In this document: in pieces, positions 16,017 through 24,451 of the stretch
How the letters are laid out: every line of letters starts with the position of its first letter
Position numbering within the stretch: the first letter of the stretch is position 1
Source of the DNA: Rhodospirillales bacterium BBD 1991-14
GTDB taxonomy: Bacteria > Pseudomonadota > Alphaproteobacteria > Kiloniellales > Kiloniellaceae
Reading direction: 5' to 3'
DNA length: 64,000 bases
NCBI GenBank assembly: GCA_001657395.1
Contig: LYSY01000002.1
Location: forward strand, 62,001 to 126,000
Translations under genes and position numbers: made by a program
The notes under the pieces: model-generated
The model's input: only the letters and a program-made list of their open reading frames with translations
Databases searched by the model: none
What the model was told of the DNA's origin: nothing

Positions 16017-16094
16017 GGTTCCAGCCCGCTCCCCCTCCCGGCCACCCATAGGATACTGGCGTTGGGTGGCCGGGAGGGGGAGCGGGCCGGTGCC
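16017..16094. repeat. large perfect hairpin between convergent genes
   Basis: A 24-bp perfect stem (16025-16048 with 16063-16086) that begins CCCGCTCCCCCTCCCGG, with a 14-base loop (16049-16062) and a few further pairs outside. It sits between the convergent CGNR and RidA genes. There is no T tract on either strand, so it is not a typical terminator. It looks like a dispersed GC-rich palindromic repeat and may still block transcription from both sides. Confidence 0.65.
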
Positions 16095-16100
16095 GTTAAA

Positions 16101-16514
16101 TCAAGAAAGCGTCTCGGCCTTCCAGAGCACCAGATCGATCTCCACAAGGGCGTCGCGCGCCAGCGCCGAGACACCGACGGTGGTGCGCCCCGGCAGGCGC
16201 CGCTCATCGGGAAAGTACTCGCCGTAGATCCGGTTCATCTCCGGATAGTCCCGCTCGAACTGCGTCAGATAGATCCGCGCGAAGACGGTGTCGGCGAGGT
16301 CGTAGCCGGCGTGATCGGCAATGCGCCCGAGGTTTCGGAAGGACATGTGGGTCTGGGCCGCAACGCCGTCCGGCAGGGGCGCCTGCGGATCGCCCGGATC
16401 GACCGGCAGCTGGCCGGTCACATAGAGGAAGGGTCCGGCCTTCACCGCGTGGCTGTAGCGGGCCGTGGGCGGTGGCGGGGCGGCGTCCGGTGCGATCAGG
16501 TGCTGCAGGCTCAT
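16101..16514 (-). CDS. RidA (YjgF/YER057c/UK114) family protein
   Basis: A 137-residue protein of the RidA family, trimeric deaminases that hydrolyse reactive enamine/imine intermediates. Signatures are FLYVTGQLPVDP, TVFARIYLTQF and the C-terminal RTTVGVSALARDALVEIDLV with the conserved Arg/Glu region. AGGAGGCCCC just before the ATG at 16514 supports this start against a longer frame. It is monocistronic; the rpoE-chrR unit upstream ends in its own terminator. Confidence 0.9.
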   Translation of the reverse strand: MSLQHLIAPDAAPPPPTARYSHAVKAGPFLYVTGQLPVDPGDPQAPLPDGVAAQTHMSFRNLGRIADHAGYDLADTVFARIYLTQFERDYPEMNRIYGEYFPDERRLPGRTTVGVSALARDALVEIDLVLWKAETLS

Positions 16515-16607
16515 GGGGCCTCCTGCTGTGGGGTTTGAATGAAACTCCACCAGCATGACGCACCCGGGTCGTGGAGTCTGCGCCCCTGCCCCGACCGAAG
16601 CCCGCAA

Positions 16608-16647
16608 TGAAAAAGGACCGAGCCGGGTCAGGCTCGGTCCTTGCTTG
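16608..16647 (-). terminator. rho-independent terminator of the rpoE-chrR operon
   Basis: A 12-bp perfect stem, AAGGACCGAGCC (16613-16624) with GGCTCGGTCCTT (16631-16642), and a 6-base loop. Read on the minus strand it ends in CCTTTTTC, giving the T tract. It lies about 55 bases after the chrR stop. Confidence 0.85.
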
Positions 16648-16698
16648 TGTTTCTTACATGCCTCAGGCGCGACGGGACGCCAATAGCAGTAACGTCAA

Positions 16699-17379
16699 TC
16701 AGTACGTCACAAAGGGGTTCAGCAGGCGGCCGAAGGTTCCGGTCATCTTCATCGGCGCGTCGCTGACGACAAGGCAGATGCAGGGCTCGCCCGTGTCGGC
16801 GACCGGCTGGTGGTCGACGGAGGGATCGGCGATCTGCACGTCGCCCCGCTCGTAATGCCCGTCGGCATCGCTGTAGCCGCCTTCCAGCACCAGGGTTACT
16901 TCCTGGCCATGATGGGTGTGCTTGGGCACGGCCACGCCGGGCTGGATCCGCATCAGGCGCGTCTTCGCCCCATCGGGCCCCAGCGCGATCTCGGTATCCT
17001 CCACCCCGCGCATCACCTTGCGCCACTGCAGCGCCGTGAGGTCGACCTGCAGATAGTCCCGCAGGGGGCGCGGCAGCGAGGGGTCTTCCATTTCCGGCTT
17101 GCGCGGCAAAGGCATGGCACCACCCCAGGGCGCCCTCTCTTCGGTCTCGCCGTCGAGCATGTCGATCTCGGCCATGATGCTGCTGAAGGCCGACTCGTCC
17201 AGGCTGGCGGGATCGAGCGCGTCCATCAGCGACCCACCCAGGGCTTCGTAGGCCTCCACCTCGGCGCGGCAGGCCGGGCACAGCGTCAAATGGCTGGCGA
17301 CCACGAGGGACAACGCCTCGGGCAGGCTGCCGGCCGCGTAGGCCATGAGGATTTCTTCAGAAGGATGATGCTTCGGCAT
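16699..17379 (-). CDS. chrR: ChrR-type zinc anti-sigma factor with cupin domain
   Basis: A 226-residue anti-sigma factor. The N-terminal ASD zinc-binding domain has His near residue 5 and HLTLCPAC (His30, Cys34, Cys37), the ChrR zinc site. The C-terminal cupin domain (about 120-215) has PKHTHHGQEVTLVLEGGY with several metal-ligand His and the Glu. In Rhodobacter ChrR this domain is required for release of RpoE by singlet oxygen. The ATG at 17379 overlaps the sigma gene stop (TGATG); a GTG three bases earlier is also possible. It would hold RpoE inactive until photo-oxidative or similar stress. Confidence 0.9.
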   Translation of the reverse strand: MPKHHPSEEILMAYAAGSLPEALSLVVASHLTLCPACRAEVEAYEALGGSLMDALDPASLDESAFSSIMAEIDMLDGETEERAPWGGAMPLPRKPEMEDPSLPRPLRDYLQVDLTALQWRKVMRGVEDTEIALGPDGAKTRLMRIQPGVAVPKHTHHGQEVTLVLEGGYSDADGHYERGDVQIADPSVDHQPVADTGEPCICLVVSDAPMKMTGTFGRLLNPFVTY

Positions 17380-17960
17380 CACTGGTACTCCTTGAGCGCC
17401 TTGCGGAGGTGACCGAGGGCGAGGCGCAGACGGGACTTCACGGTGCCGAGCGGCAGCTCCGTCTCCTCTGCGATGGCGCCATGCGCCTTGTCCTCGAAAT
17501 ACGCCATTCTGATCAGTTCCGCTTGCTCACTCGACAAAGACTTCATCGCCACCGAAAGCCGCTCCGACTGTTGGGCGGCCTCCACCAAACTGTCTGCATC
17601 CTCCGCCGCCGCCGGCACCAGGGCCGGATCGTCGGGGTCGTACTCAGGCCGCTTTTCGCGGCGCAGGGCATCGATCCGCTTGTTACGGGCGATGGTGAAG
17701 ATCCAGGTGCTGGCACCGGACTTCGAGACATCGAAGCTTTCGGCGCGGCGCCATACCATGATCATCGCTTCCTGCACCAGCTCTTCGGCCTGTGCTTCGC
17801 CGGCCCCCTGGCGGATCAAATAGGCTTTCACCCTGGGGCCGAAGTAACTGAACAACTCGGCAAACGCGGCCCTGTCCCGGTTCCGCCCGACGGAGACGAG
17901 CAGATCGGCCAGGTATCCCGGGTCGGCCTTGCCGTTGGAAACCTTGGGCATAGCCGCCAT
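17379..17960 (-). CDS. rpoE: ECF sigma factor, RpoE/ECF11 type
   Basis: About 193 residues. Region 2 (AAFAELFSYFGPRVKAYLIR ... STWIFTIARNKRIDALRRE) and region 4 (ELPLGTVKSRLRLALGHLRK) are clear. The next gene encodes its ChrR anti-sigma, the arrangement of ECF11 sigma factors that respond to singlet oxygen. Start 17960 (MAAMPKVSNG) is chosen because upstream residues do not fit the family; 17951 is an alternative. A near-consensus ECF11 promoter lies at 18047-18076, so the operon is probably autoregulated. Confidence 0.9.
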   Translation of the reverse strand: MAAMPKVSNGKADPGYLADLLVSVGRNRDRAAFAELFSYFGPRVKAYLIRQGAGEAQAEELVQEAMIMVWRRAESFDVSKSGASTWIFTIARNKRIDALRREKRPEYDPDDPALVPAAAEDADSLVEAAQQSERLSVAMKSLSSEQAELIRMAYFEDKAHGAIAEETELPLGTVKSRLRLALGHLRKALKEYQ

Positions 17961-18046
17961 TCTAGCAGGCCCACCCAGGGTGAATCCGACAGGCAGGACC
18001 GCTTCTCTCCGTACCGCCACGCTTGCCACCTGTTCCGTTACGTCTT

Positions 18047-18076
18047 TGTGTACGGCCCAAATCCGCCTTTGGATCA
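18047..18076 (-). promoter_or_regulatory. ECF11-type (RpoE-dependent) promoter of rpoE-chrR
   Basis: On the minus strand TGATCC is followed by exactly 18 bases and TACACA. The known Rhodobacter RpoE promoter is TGATCC-N18-TA-rich hexamer. Transcription would begin about 80 bases before the rpoE start codon at 17960, so the operon would drive itself. Confidence 0.65.
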
Positions 18077-18333
18077 GTGGAAGCCCAGGCAATATTCCGA
18101 ATTATCATAGACGAACTGTGGATTGGCCCACACCGGGACGCAACCCCGCCCTCCAATTGCCGTTTGACCCGCCCGATGCCCGTTAAACTATTGTTTTTGG
18201 AAGGCTCGCGCTTTTGATATAAGGCAAGCAGACCACCGGCCGTCGTAGAGGGGTGGCGGCCTTGCTGGCCAGCCCTATAATAACGGTCATGTCGGAGAAT
18301 AACATCCCATCAACGGCGTCCGTGTCTTCGCTC

Positions 18334-18852
18334 ATGTCACTCAGGAAGATTTTCATCCTATCCGTTTTCGCCTTAAGCGCGAGCCTTCCAGCCGGTGCCG
18401 CACAAGCGCAGGGTGTTGAGAGGATTGGCGATTTCTCAGACTGGAGTGCGTTCAGGTTCACCGAGAACGACACCCCGACCTGCTTCATTGCCAGTGAGCC
18501 GACCAAGGCGGAAGGCAACTACAGTATCCGCGGCGACATACACGCCATGGTTACGCACCGCCCTGCGGAAGACCGGGTGGACGAGGTCAGCATCCAGGCC
18601 GGCTATACCTACCAGGAAAACTCCGCCGTAGAGATCGAAGTCGGCACCATGACGGTCAAGCTGTTTACCCAGGGCGCGTCGGCCTGGGCTGTCGACAAGC
18701 CGACCGACCAGAAGCTGGTGCAGGCCATGATCCGCGGCAACACGATGGTGGTGCGCGGCACCTCGGAACGCGGCACCGACACGGTCGACACCTATTCGCT
18801 TTCCGGTTTCACCAAGGCCTATCAGGCGGCCCAGAGAGCCTGCGGCCTTTAG
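18334..18852 (+). CDS. invasion-associated locus B (IalB)-like periplasmic protein
   Basis: A 172-residue secreted protein. The signal peptide is clear (MSLRKIFILSVFALSASLPA with cleavage near AQA-QG). The mature domain has FSDWSAFRFTENDTPTCFIA, the IalB core with a Cys that pairs with the terminal Cys (RACGL). The family is widespread in alphaproteobacteria, and its role outside Bartonella is unknown. The start at 18334 fits the signal peptide; ATG 18289 would add 15 residues and cannot be excluded. A sigma70-like TTTTTG-N18-TATAAG stands about 110-140 bases upstream. Confidence 0.85.
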   Translation: MSLRKIFILSVFALSASLPAGAAQAQGVERIGDFSDWSAFRFTENDTPTCFIASEPTKAEGNYSIRGDIHAMVTHRPAEDRVDEVSIQAGYTYQENSAVEIEVGTMTVKLFTQGASAWAVDKPTDQKLVQAMIRGNTMVVRGTSERGTDTVDTYSLSGFTKAYQAAQRACGL

Positions 18853-18925
18853 CCGCGACCGGGCTTCAGTCCGGGGCGAATTGCAGCCCTTGCCGCAAGC
18901 CGAGCAAGACCGTATCTAGGGCGCC

Positions 18926-20059
18926 ATGAGCCGAAGCCACGCCCAAGCCTTTGCCCCGCCGCCGGAGAGCGCCGCCACGCGCCGCAATCTGGTCGGGCTG
19001 TCGCGCGCCGAGCTGGCCGCGGCCATGGCCGAACTGGGGGAAAAGCCGTTCCGGGCCAAGCAGCTCTGGCACTGGATCTATCATCGCGGCGAGACCGATT
19101 TCGCCGCCATGACCACCCTGTCGAAGGAGTTCCGCGCCCGCCTTGGCGAACGCTTCGCGGTCGCCCGCCCGGCGGTCGCTGAGGCCCAAGTATCGCGCGA
19201 CGGCACCCGCAAGTGGCTGCTGAACCTGCCGGACGGCCAGCAGGTGGAGACGGTCTACATTCCGGAAGAGGACCGCGGCACGCTCTGCGTTTCCAGCCAG
19301 GTCGGCTGCACGCTGACCTGCAAGTTCTGCCACACCGGCACCCAGCGCCTGGTGCGCAACCTCAGCCCCGCCGAGATCGTCGGCCAGATCATGGTCGCCC
19401 GCGACGGCCTCGGCGAATGGCCTGCTCCGGCAGAGGGCCGCCAGGTCACCAACATCGTCCTCATGGGCATGGGCGAGCCGCTCTACAACTACGACAACGT
19501 CGCCGCGGCCATGCGGATCGCCATGGACCCGGAAGGGCTGTCGATCTCCAAACGCAAGATCACCCTCTCGACCTCGGGCGTGGTGCCGGAGATGGAGCGC
19601 TGCGGACGCGAGCTGGACGTGAACCTCGCGGTCTCCCTGCACGCCACCTCCGACGAGACCCGCGACTGGATCATGCCGATCAACAAGAAGTATCCGCTGA
19701 AGATGCTTCTCGATGCCTGCCGCAGCTATCCGGGCACCCACAACGCCCGACGCATCACCTTCGAGTACGTCATGCTGAAAGGCGTGAACGACAGCGAAGA
19801 GGATGCGCGGCGCCTGATCGCACTGCTGAAAGGCATTCCGGCCAAGGTGAACCTGATTCCCTTCAATCCCTGGCCCGGATCTTTCTTCGAGTGCTCCGAT
19901 GCGGCGACCATCACGCGCTTCGCCGACATCCTCTCGGCCGCCCACATCTCCAGCCCGGTGCGCGCCACCCGCGGCGACGACATCCTGGCCGCCTGCGGCC
20001 AGCTGAAGTCGGAGTCCGAGCGCCGGAAAAAGAACGAGCGCGCAGCCGCCGACCTCTGA
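18926..20059 (+). CDS. rlmN: 23S rRNA A2503/tRNA A37 C2-methyltransferase RlmN
   Basis: A 377-residue radical SAM enzyme that methylates C2 of A2503 in 23S rRNA and A37 in some tRNAs. The iron-sulfur motif C-x3-C-x2-C is CTLTCKFC (Cys128, 132, 135). [12 protein letters not shown] is the SAM-binding stretch, and the second catalytic Cys is near 357 ([10 protein letters not shown]), so the enzyme looks complete. Length is usual. It is followed by two small membrane protein genes on the same strand. Confidence 0.96.
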   Translation: MSRSHAQAFAPPPESAATRRNLVGLSRAELAAAMAELGEKPFRAKQLWHWIYHRGETDFAAMTTLSKEFRARLGERFAVARPAVAEAQVSRDGTRKWLLNLPDGQQVETVYIPEEDRGTLCVSSQVGCTLTCKFCHTGTQRLVRNLSPAEIVGQIMVARDGLGEWPAPAEGRQVTNIVLMGMGEPLYNYDNVAAAMRIAMDPEGLSISKRKITLSTSGVVPEMERCGRELDVNLAVSLHATSDETRDWIMPINKKYPLKMLLDACRSYPGTHNARRITFEYVMLKGVNDSEEDARRLIALLKGIPAKVNLIPFNPWPGSFFECSDAATITRFADILSAAHISSPVRATRGDDILAACGQLKSESERRKKNERAAADL

Positions 20060-20185
20060 CCCCCCGCTTCATCCGGCGCTCCCTGCTCCGGGTGCCGCCT
20101 CCCCTCTTGGATGGGGCACGCTTTCGCTTTAGGGTTGCCGCAGCCGCCGAAGACCTGAACCTGAACCCATGGGAGCCCGGCCGAC

Positions 20186-20404
20186 ATGGTGGTCATTCTG
20201 CTTGGCGGTTTCGTCTTTGCGATTCTCTGCATCTATCCCCTCTGGCGCATCTTCGCGCGCGCCGGCCTGCCGCCGCCCCTTTCGATGCTGGTGTTTCTGC
20301 CCCTGGGCGGCTTCGTCGCGCCGATGATCCTGGCCTTTGCGGACTGGCCCAATGCGCAGACGCCAAGCGCACAGGGCCCCAACGCCCTGCCACCGACGCG
20401 CTGA
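20186..20404 (+). CDS. small membrane protein (paralogue 1)
   Basis: A 72-residue protein with two hydrophobic helices: VVILLGGFVFAILCIYPL (1-20) and SMLVFLPLGGFVAPMILAFA (about 33-52). It ends in a Pro/Ala-rich tail after ADWPNAQT. The pattern RIFARAG...FADWPNAQT recurs in the next gene (RILRRAG...FADWPALKT), so the two are tandem paralogues. Function unknown. The family is seen as conserved small inner-membrane proteins in alphaproteobacteria. Confidence 0.7.
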   Translation: MVVILLGGFVFAILCIYPLWRIFARAGLPPPLSMLVFLPLGGFVAPMILAFADWPNAQTPSAQGPNALPPTR

Positions 20405-20420
20405 GACGGGAGGAACGACC

Positions 20421-20639
20421 GTGACGCTCTTCCTGCTCGTCTTCTGGCCGGTGCTGATCGTTCTTGCCGCCGTCTATGTCTGGCTGCACGCGCGCATCCT
20501 GCGCCGCGCCGGCCACTCCCGTCTCTGGTCCCTGGCGATGCTGTTGCCCGGCGTGAACATCGTGCTCATCTGGGTCTTCGCCTTCGCCGACTGGCCGGCG
20601 TTGAAGACCAGCAAGGCCATCCCCGAGATCTTCGAGTGA
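20421..20639 (+). CDS. small membrane protein (paralogue 2)
   Basis: A 72-residue protein, two hydrophobic helices (LFLLVFWPVLIVLAAVYVWL and SLAMLLPGVNIVLIWVFAFA) separated by HARILRRAGHSR. It starts at the GTG at 20421, with GGGAGGAA upstream, 16 bases after its paralogue. It ends WPALKTSKAIPEIFE. The second helix with the following ADWPALKT is the conserved block shared with paralogue 1. Probably an inner-membrane pair acting together; function unknown. Confidence 0.7.
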   Translation: MTLFLLVFWPVLIVLAAVYVWLHARILRRAGHSRLWSLAMLLPGVNIVLIWVFAFADWPALKTSKAIPEIFE

Positions 20640-20672
20640 TCCGGTTTCGATGACCCCGTTCCGCCGCGCCAG

Positions 20673-21434
20673 ATGAAAGCCGCAAAGCCCCTTACCTACG
20701 CCTACGCCTTTCGCCCGCCCTACCGGCCCGACGGTCCGGTCATGCGCAGTTTGGTCGACGCGGCGCGCGAGGACAGCGCGGCGCTGGAGGCTGAGTTTGA
20801 GACGGTCGCGCGACGCTTTCAGCGCCGGATCGACCACGTCGTCTGGGAGCTTGAGGGCGCCGCCAGCCTGCCCTTCGCGCGGCGCCCGCAGGGCGCGAAG
20901 CTGCTGGACAGCCTGAAGGACCACGACCTGGTCATTGCCGCCCAGCTCGGCGAGGTCATCTGCGCGGCCGCCGAGGCGCAGCCGCTGGTCGAGGCCTTTC
21001 TCCAGCGCCGTGCCCGGCTCTTCGTCGCGGATATCGATCTGGAACTCACGGCCCAGGGCGAGACCACACGGCGCGCCCTCGGCCTTCTTGCGGCCCTGGC
21101 GAAAAGCTACGACGAACAGCGCCGGGCGCTCTGGGCCGCGCAACAGGTTCCCCCGGCGAGCGAAGGCCGCCAGGACAGCCTCGATCGGAACGCGCAGGCC
21201 GCCGCGCGGCTGCAGGAGACCCTGACCGAGCCGACGCAGGTCCCCGGAAGCGACGAGCGGATGCTGCTGGATCCGCAGCTGGATGCACGCCTGCTCTTCC
21301 TGCTCGAGACTGCCAGGGATAGCGAGGTCGCGCCGGAGGTCGTTGCCCGCACCATCGCGGTCGAGCTGGGTCTGCGCCTGACCCCGCAGCAGGTCGCCAG
21401 GCTCATGGAGAAACGCCGAACCGAAACGCCCTAG
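20673..21434 (+). CDS. resolvase-fold protein lacking the catalytic residues
   Basis: A 253-residue soluble protein. Residues 78-150 follow the serine-recombinase (resolvase) N-terminal domain closely: HDLVIAAQLGEV (usual pattern DVLVV-KLDRL), VEAFLQRRARLFVADIDLEL (usual ...GI-f-s---G-dT), then TRRALGLLAALAKSYDEQRR (usual fG-ilaalAE-ER-li-eR). The N-terminus AYAFRPPYRPDG stands where a recombinase has Y-RVS and so lacks the catalytic Ser. The DRLgRs arginines are replaced by LGEVICAAAEAQ. The C-terminal ~70 residues may be a small DNA-binding HTH (LGLRLTPQQVARLMEKRR). It looks like a non-enzymatic derivative. It is transcribed in the direction of argG. Confidence 0.6.
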   Translation: MKAAKPLTYAYAFRPPYRPDGPVMRSLVDAAREDSAALEAEFETVARRFQRRIDHVVWELEGAASLPFARRPQGAKLLDSLKDHDLVIAAQLGEVICAAAEAQPLVEAFLQRRARLFVADIDLELTAQGETTRRALGLLAALAKSYDEQRRALWAAQQVPPASEGRQDSLDRNAQAAARLQETLTEPTQVPGSDERMLLDPQLDARLLFLLETARDSEVAPEVVARTIAVELGLRLTPQQVARLMEKRRTETP

Positions 21435-21465
21435 GGCGCCACTCCCGCCGTCTCTTGCCCCCCTC

Positions 21466-21493
21466 TTGCCTGGGGCCCCGGGTTGCCTATACT
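21466..21493 (+). promoter_or_regulatory. sigma70-type promoter of argG
   Basis: TTGCCT (21466-21471), a 16-base spacer and TATACT (21488-21493). Start of transcription would be near 21500, giving a leader of about 28 bases. Confidence 0.5.
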
Positions 21494-21527
21494 CGCGCGG
21501 TTTTTCCGTTTGGGGCGTTCAAGCAAC

Positions 21528-22739
21528 ATGTCCGAGATCAAGAAAGTCGTGCTCGCCTATTCCGGCGGCCTCGATACCTCCGTCATCCTGAAGTGGCTGC
21601 AGACCACCTACGACTGCGAAGTGGTGACCTTCACCGCCGACCTGGGCCAGGGCGAGGAGCTGGAGCCGGCCCGCAAGAAGGCCGAGATGCTGGGCATCCG
21701 TCCGGACAACATTTTCATCGAGGATCTGCGCGAAGACTTCGTGCGCGACTATGTCTTCCCGATGTTCCGCGCCAATGCGCTCTACGAGGGCGTTTACCTG
21801 CTGGGCACCTCCATCGCGCGCCCGCTGATCGCCAAGCGCCAGATCGAAATCGCCGCCGAGACAGGGGCCGATGCCGTCTGTCATGGCGCCACCGGAAAGG
21901 GCAACGACCAGGTCCGCTTCGAGCTCGGGTACTATGCCCTCAACCCGGACATCAAGGTGATCGCCCCCTGGCGCGAGTGGGTCCTGAACAGCCGCACAAA
22001 GCTGATCGACTTCGCCGAGAAGCACCAGATCCCCATCGCCAAGGACAAGCGCGGCGAGGCGCCGTTTTCGGTCGACGCCAACCTGCTGCATATCTCCGCC
22101 GAGGGAAAGGTGCTGGAGGACCCCTGGGACGCGCCGGAGGAATACGTCTACTCCCGCTCGGTCTCACCGGAAGACGCCCCCGACAGAGCGACGGTCGTCA
22201 CCATCGACTTCGAGAAAGGCGATCCGGTGGCGGTCGACGGCGCGCGGCTCTCCCCCGCCGCCCTGCTGACCCGCCTGAACGAACTGGCCGGCGCCAACGG
22301 CATCGGCCGCCTGGATCTGGTGGAAAACCGCTTCGTCGGCATGAAAAGCCGCGGCGTCTACGAGACACCCGGCGGCACCATTCTGCTTACCGCGCATCGG
22401 GCCATGGAATCGATTACGCTCGACCGCGGCGCCGCCCATCTGAAGGACGAGCTGATGCCGCGCTATGCGGAGCTCATCTACAACGGATTCTGGTGGTCGC
22501 CTGAGCGTGAGATGCTGCAGGCGCTGATCGACAAGAGCCAGGATGCGGTCAACGGCCAGGTGCGCCTGAAGCTCTACAAGGGCAACGTCATTGTCGAGGG
22601 CCGCCAGTCCGACGACTCGCTCTACTCCATGGAGCACGTCACGTTCGAAGAGGATTCGGTCTACGACCAGCGCGACGCCGCAGGCTTCATCAAGCTGAAC
22701 GCCCTTCGCCTCAGGCTGCTGAACCGCCAGCGCCGCTAA
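21528..22739 (+). CDS. argG: argininosuccinate synthase
   Basis: A 403-residue enzyme of arginine biosynthesis that joins citrulline and aspartate using ATP. The N-terminal PP-loop is [18 protein letters not shown]. Downstream motifs are [13 protein letters not shown] (near 120) and the citrulline/aspartate-binding segment [12 protein letters not shown]. Length matches the family. The start at 21528 is chosen because [14 protein letters not shown] is the usual N-terminus; a longer frame from 21483 lacks support. It stands alone. Confidence 0.97.
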   Translation: MSEIKKVVLAYSGGLDTSVILKWLQTTYDCEVVTFTADLGQGEELEPARKKAEMLGIRPDNIFIEDLREDFVRDYVFPMFRANALYEGVYLLGTSIARPLIAKRQIEIAAETGADAVCHGATGKGNDQVRFELGYYALNPDIKVIAPWREWVLNSRTKLIDFAEKHQIPIAKDKRGEAPFSVDANLLHISAEGKVLEDPWDAPEEYVYSRSVSPEDAPDRATVVTIDFEKGDPVAVDGARLSPAALLTRLNELAGANGIGRLDLVENRFVGMKSRGVYETPGGTILLTAHRAMESITLDRGAAHLKDELMPRYAELIYNGFWWSPEREMLQALIDKSQDAVNGQVRLKLYKGNVIVEGRQSDDSLYSMEHVTFEEDSVYDQRDAAGFIKLNALRLRLLNRQRR

Positions 22740-22783
22740 AGGGCGCGCAGGTCACAGGGCGGGCAGGTCACAGGGGTGGCGGC

Positions 22784-22990
22784 TCACTCCGGCGGCGAAC
22801 CCTCCGCCGGCGGCTGACCGAAAGAGGCTTCGCCCAGGGGATCGGCTTCGACCCGCTCGGCCATCACCTCGAATGCCTGGGCATTCTTGTCCATGTGCTC
22901 CTTCAGGGGCGCGTTCTGCTCCCCCACGGTGCGGAAGAAGCCTGCCGCGTCGCGCAACAGGCGCGCAGCGATTTCTGCATTGGTAGCCAT
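22784..22990 (-). CDS. conserved small hypothetical protein
   Basis: A 68-residue acidic, helical protein (ATNAEIAARLLRDAAGFFRT ... ENAQAFEVMAERV-like helix), ending in a Pro/Glu-rich tail. Similar small proteins with the AAGFFR-VGEQN-PLKE pattern are conserved in Rhodospirillales-like genomes, to my recollection. Function unknown. The start at 22990 is used; 23005 would add five residues. Confidence 0.6.
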   Translation of the reverse strand: MATNAEIAARLLRDAAGFFRTVGEQNAPLKEHMDKNAQAFEVMAERVEADPLGEASFGQPPAEGSPPE

Positions 22991-23120
22991 GCTTGCCCCA
23001 ATCAAGTCAGTTGCAATGGAATGGAAAGAGATAGGCAGGACCGAAGCCTAACACGGGCCCGCCGGGGCTGTCGCCCTCTTCCTCCCGGCGCCCTCTTCCT
23101 CCCCGCCGGGTCGCCGGTCT

Positions 23121-23423
23121 TTATCCCAGCACCATCCGCAGAGCCACCACCGCCAGGCAGCCGCCGGCCACGGCGGCGATCAGCGGCAGCCGCAGGGCGA
23201 GCAGAACGGTGATGACCGCCGCCAGGCTTTCCGCCGGCCCGGTGGCAAAGACCTTGGGGGCGATGATGGCGATCAGAACGGCGCCCGGCACCGCCTCGAG
23301 GGCTCCGGCCAGGCGGCCGCTGATGGTCGCACGGCGCACCAGCCAGCCGCCGAAGATCCGGGTTGCATAGGTGGCAACCGCCATCACCGCGATGGCCGCG
23401 AGCACGAGGAGATCAAGTTGCAC
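23121..23423 (-). CDS. azlD: AzlD family export subunit (copy 2)
   Basis: A 100-residue membrane protein starting at the GTG at 23423: VQLDLLVLAAIAVMAVATYA then TRIFGGWLVRR, the AzlD signature TY-TR-G. Three hydrophobic segments follow. It overlaps the end of the second azlC by 11 bases, as in copy 1. With AzlC it is expected to export branched-chain amino acids or related compounds. The two AzlD copies are clearly diverged. Confidence 0.87.
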   Translation of the reverse strand: MQLDLLVLAAIAVMAVATYATRIFGGWLVRRATISGRLAGALEAVPGAVLIAIIAPKVFATGPAESLAAVITVLLALRLPLIAAVAGGCLAVVALRMVLG

Positions 23424-24231
23424 TGTCCGCCTCCCCAGGGTGAGGGTTTGCGGGGCCGGACTTTGCGGGGCTGGGCTTGGCGGGGCCGGGCTCCGTCGCG
23501 CGGTCGGGCCGCTGTGCCGGGCCCTGCAGCGCTCCGGCCACAGCGCCGGCGATACCGCCGAGAGCGATGTACCAGACGCCCGGCAGCAGGTAGTACGCGG
23601 CGACGGCGACCAACGCACCCGCAAGCCAGGGCGGAAGGCTGCGCCGGCCTTTCCACATCCCCACCAGCAGGGTCAGAAACACAGCGGTGAAGGCGAAGTC
23701 GAGGCCGTAACGCTGCGGGTCTTCCAGCAGGCCCCCGAAGATCGTGCCCAGGGTCGTGCTGGCAATCCAGCCGAGATAGAGGGTCAGGGAAAGGCCGGCG
23801 TAGTAGGACGGCGTCAACGCCGTTTCGCCGCTGCGCTTCAACGCCAGAGCCCAGACTTCGTCCGCCAGGAAAAACAGCCCACCGTAAATCTGTCCGCGCG
23901 ACCAGCCCGTCAGTGCGGGAACGAGGGTGGCGCCCATCAGCACATGCCGCAGATTGACCGTCAGCGCCGTCAGCCCCAGGAGCGCGATTGCCGGCGGCGA
24001 CGTCCAGATCTCCACGGCGACCAACTGAGAGGCGCCGGCGAACACCGTCGTGCTCATCAGTGCCATCTCCAGGGGCGAAAGGCCCTTCTGCGCCGCCACG
24101 CTGCCCAGAAGCAGACCGAAAACAGCCGCCGGAATCAGAATCGGCACGATGGCGATTGCGCCGGCCAGGAAATCGCCGCCGGCCCCCATCCGAGCGCGCC
24201 GGCCATGGGGCTTTGTTGGCTGAGTCTTCAT
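23413..24231 (-). CDS. azlC: AzlC family branched-chain amino acid exporter (copy 2)
   Basis: A 272-residue permease with the AzlC pattern: MSTTVFAGASQLVAVEIW and ALTVNLRHVLMGATLVPAL. Start 24231 (MKTQPTKPHG) is used; longer frames are not supported. The C-terminal 40 residues are low-complexity, rich in Pro, Ala, Lys and Gly (PAKPSPAKSGPA repeats), not typical of the family. Upstream is a PAS protein on the other strand. A nearby AraC-family gene (25144) may control the locus, as AraC-azlCD pairings are common. Confidence 0.9.
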   Translation of the reverse strand: MKTQPTKPHGRRARMGAGGDFLAGAIAIVPILIPAAVFGLLLGSVAAQKGLSPLEMALMSTTVFAGASQLVAVEIWTSPPAIALLGLTALTVNLRHVLMGATLVPALTGWSRGQIYGGLFFLADEVWALALKRSGETALTPSYYAGLSLTLYLGWIASTTLGTIFGGLLEDPQRYGLDFAFTAVFLTLLVGMWKGRRSLPPWLAGALVAVAAYYLLPGVWYIALGGIAGAVAGALQGPAQRPDRATEPGPAKPSPAKSGPANPHPGEADSAT

Positions 24232-24451
24232 GTTTGTCCCGAGAGTCCGGCTGCCGTTGATCTCCTGTGCATGGCTAAGGTGCTCCAGGCTCCCTGCGGT
24301 GGTCTTGTAGGATTTTGCCTTGGCGCGGACCTGGGAGTATCGACTTATGGACGAAATTCTGTAAACCATACAACCCAGAAAACGACCATCCCTGGAGGCG
24401 GCGAAGCAGGCTTCGCTTGAAACCTCTTCAGATGAGATAGTTCAATCGCTT

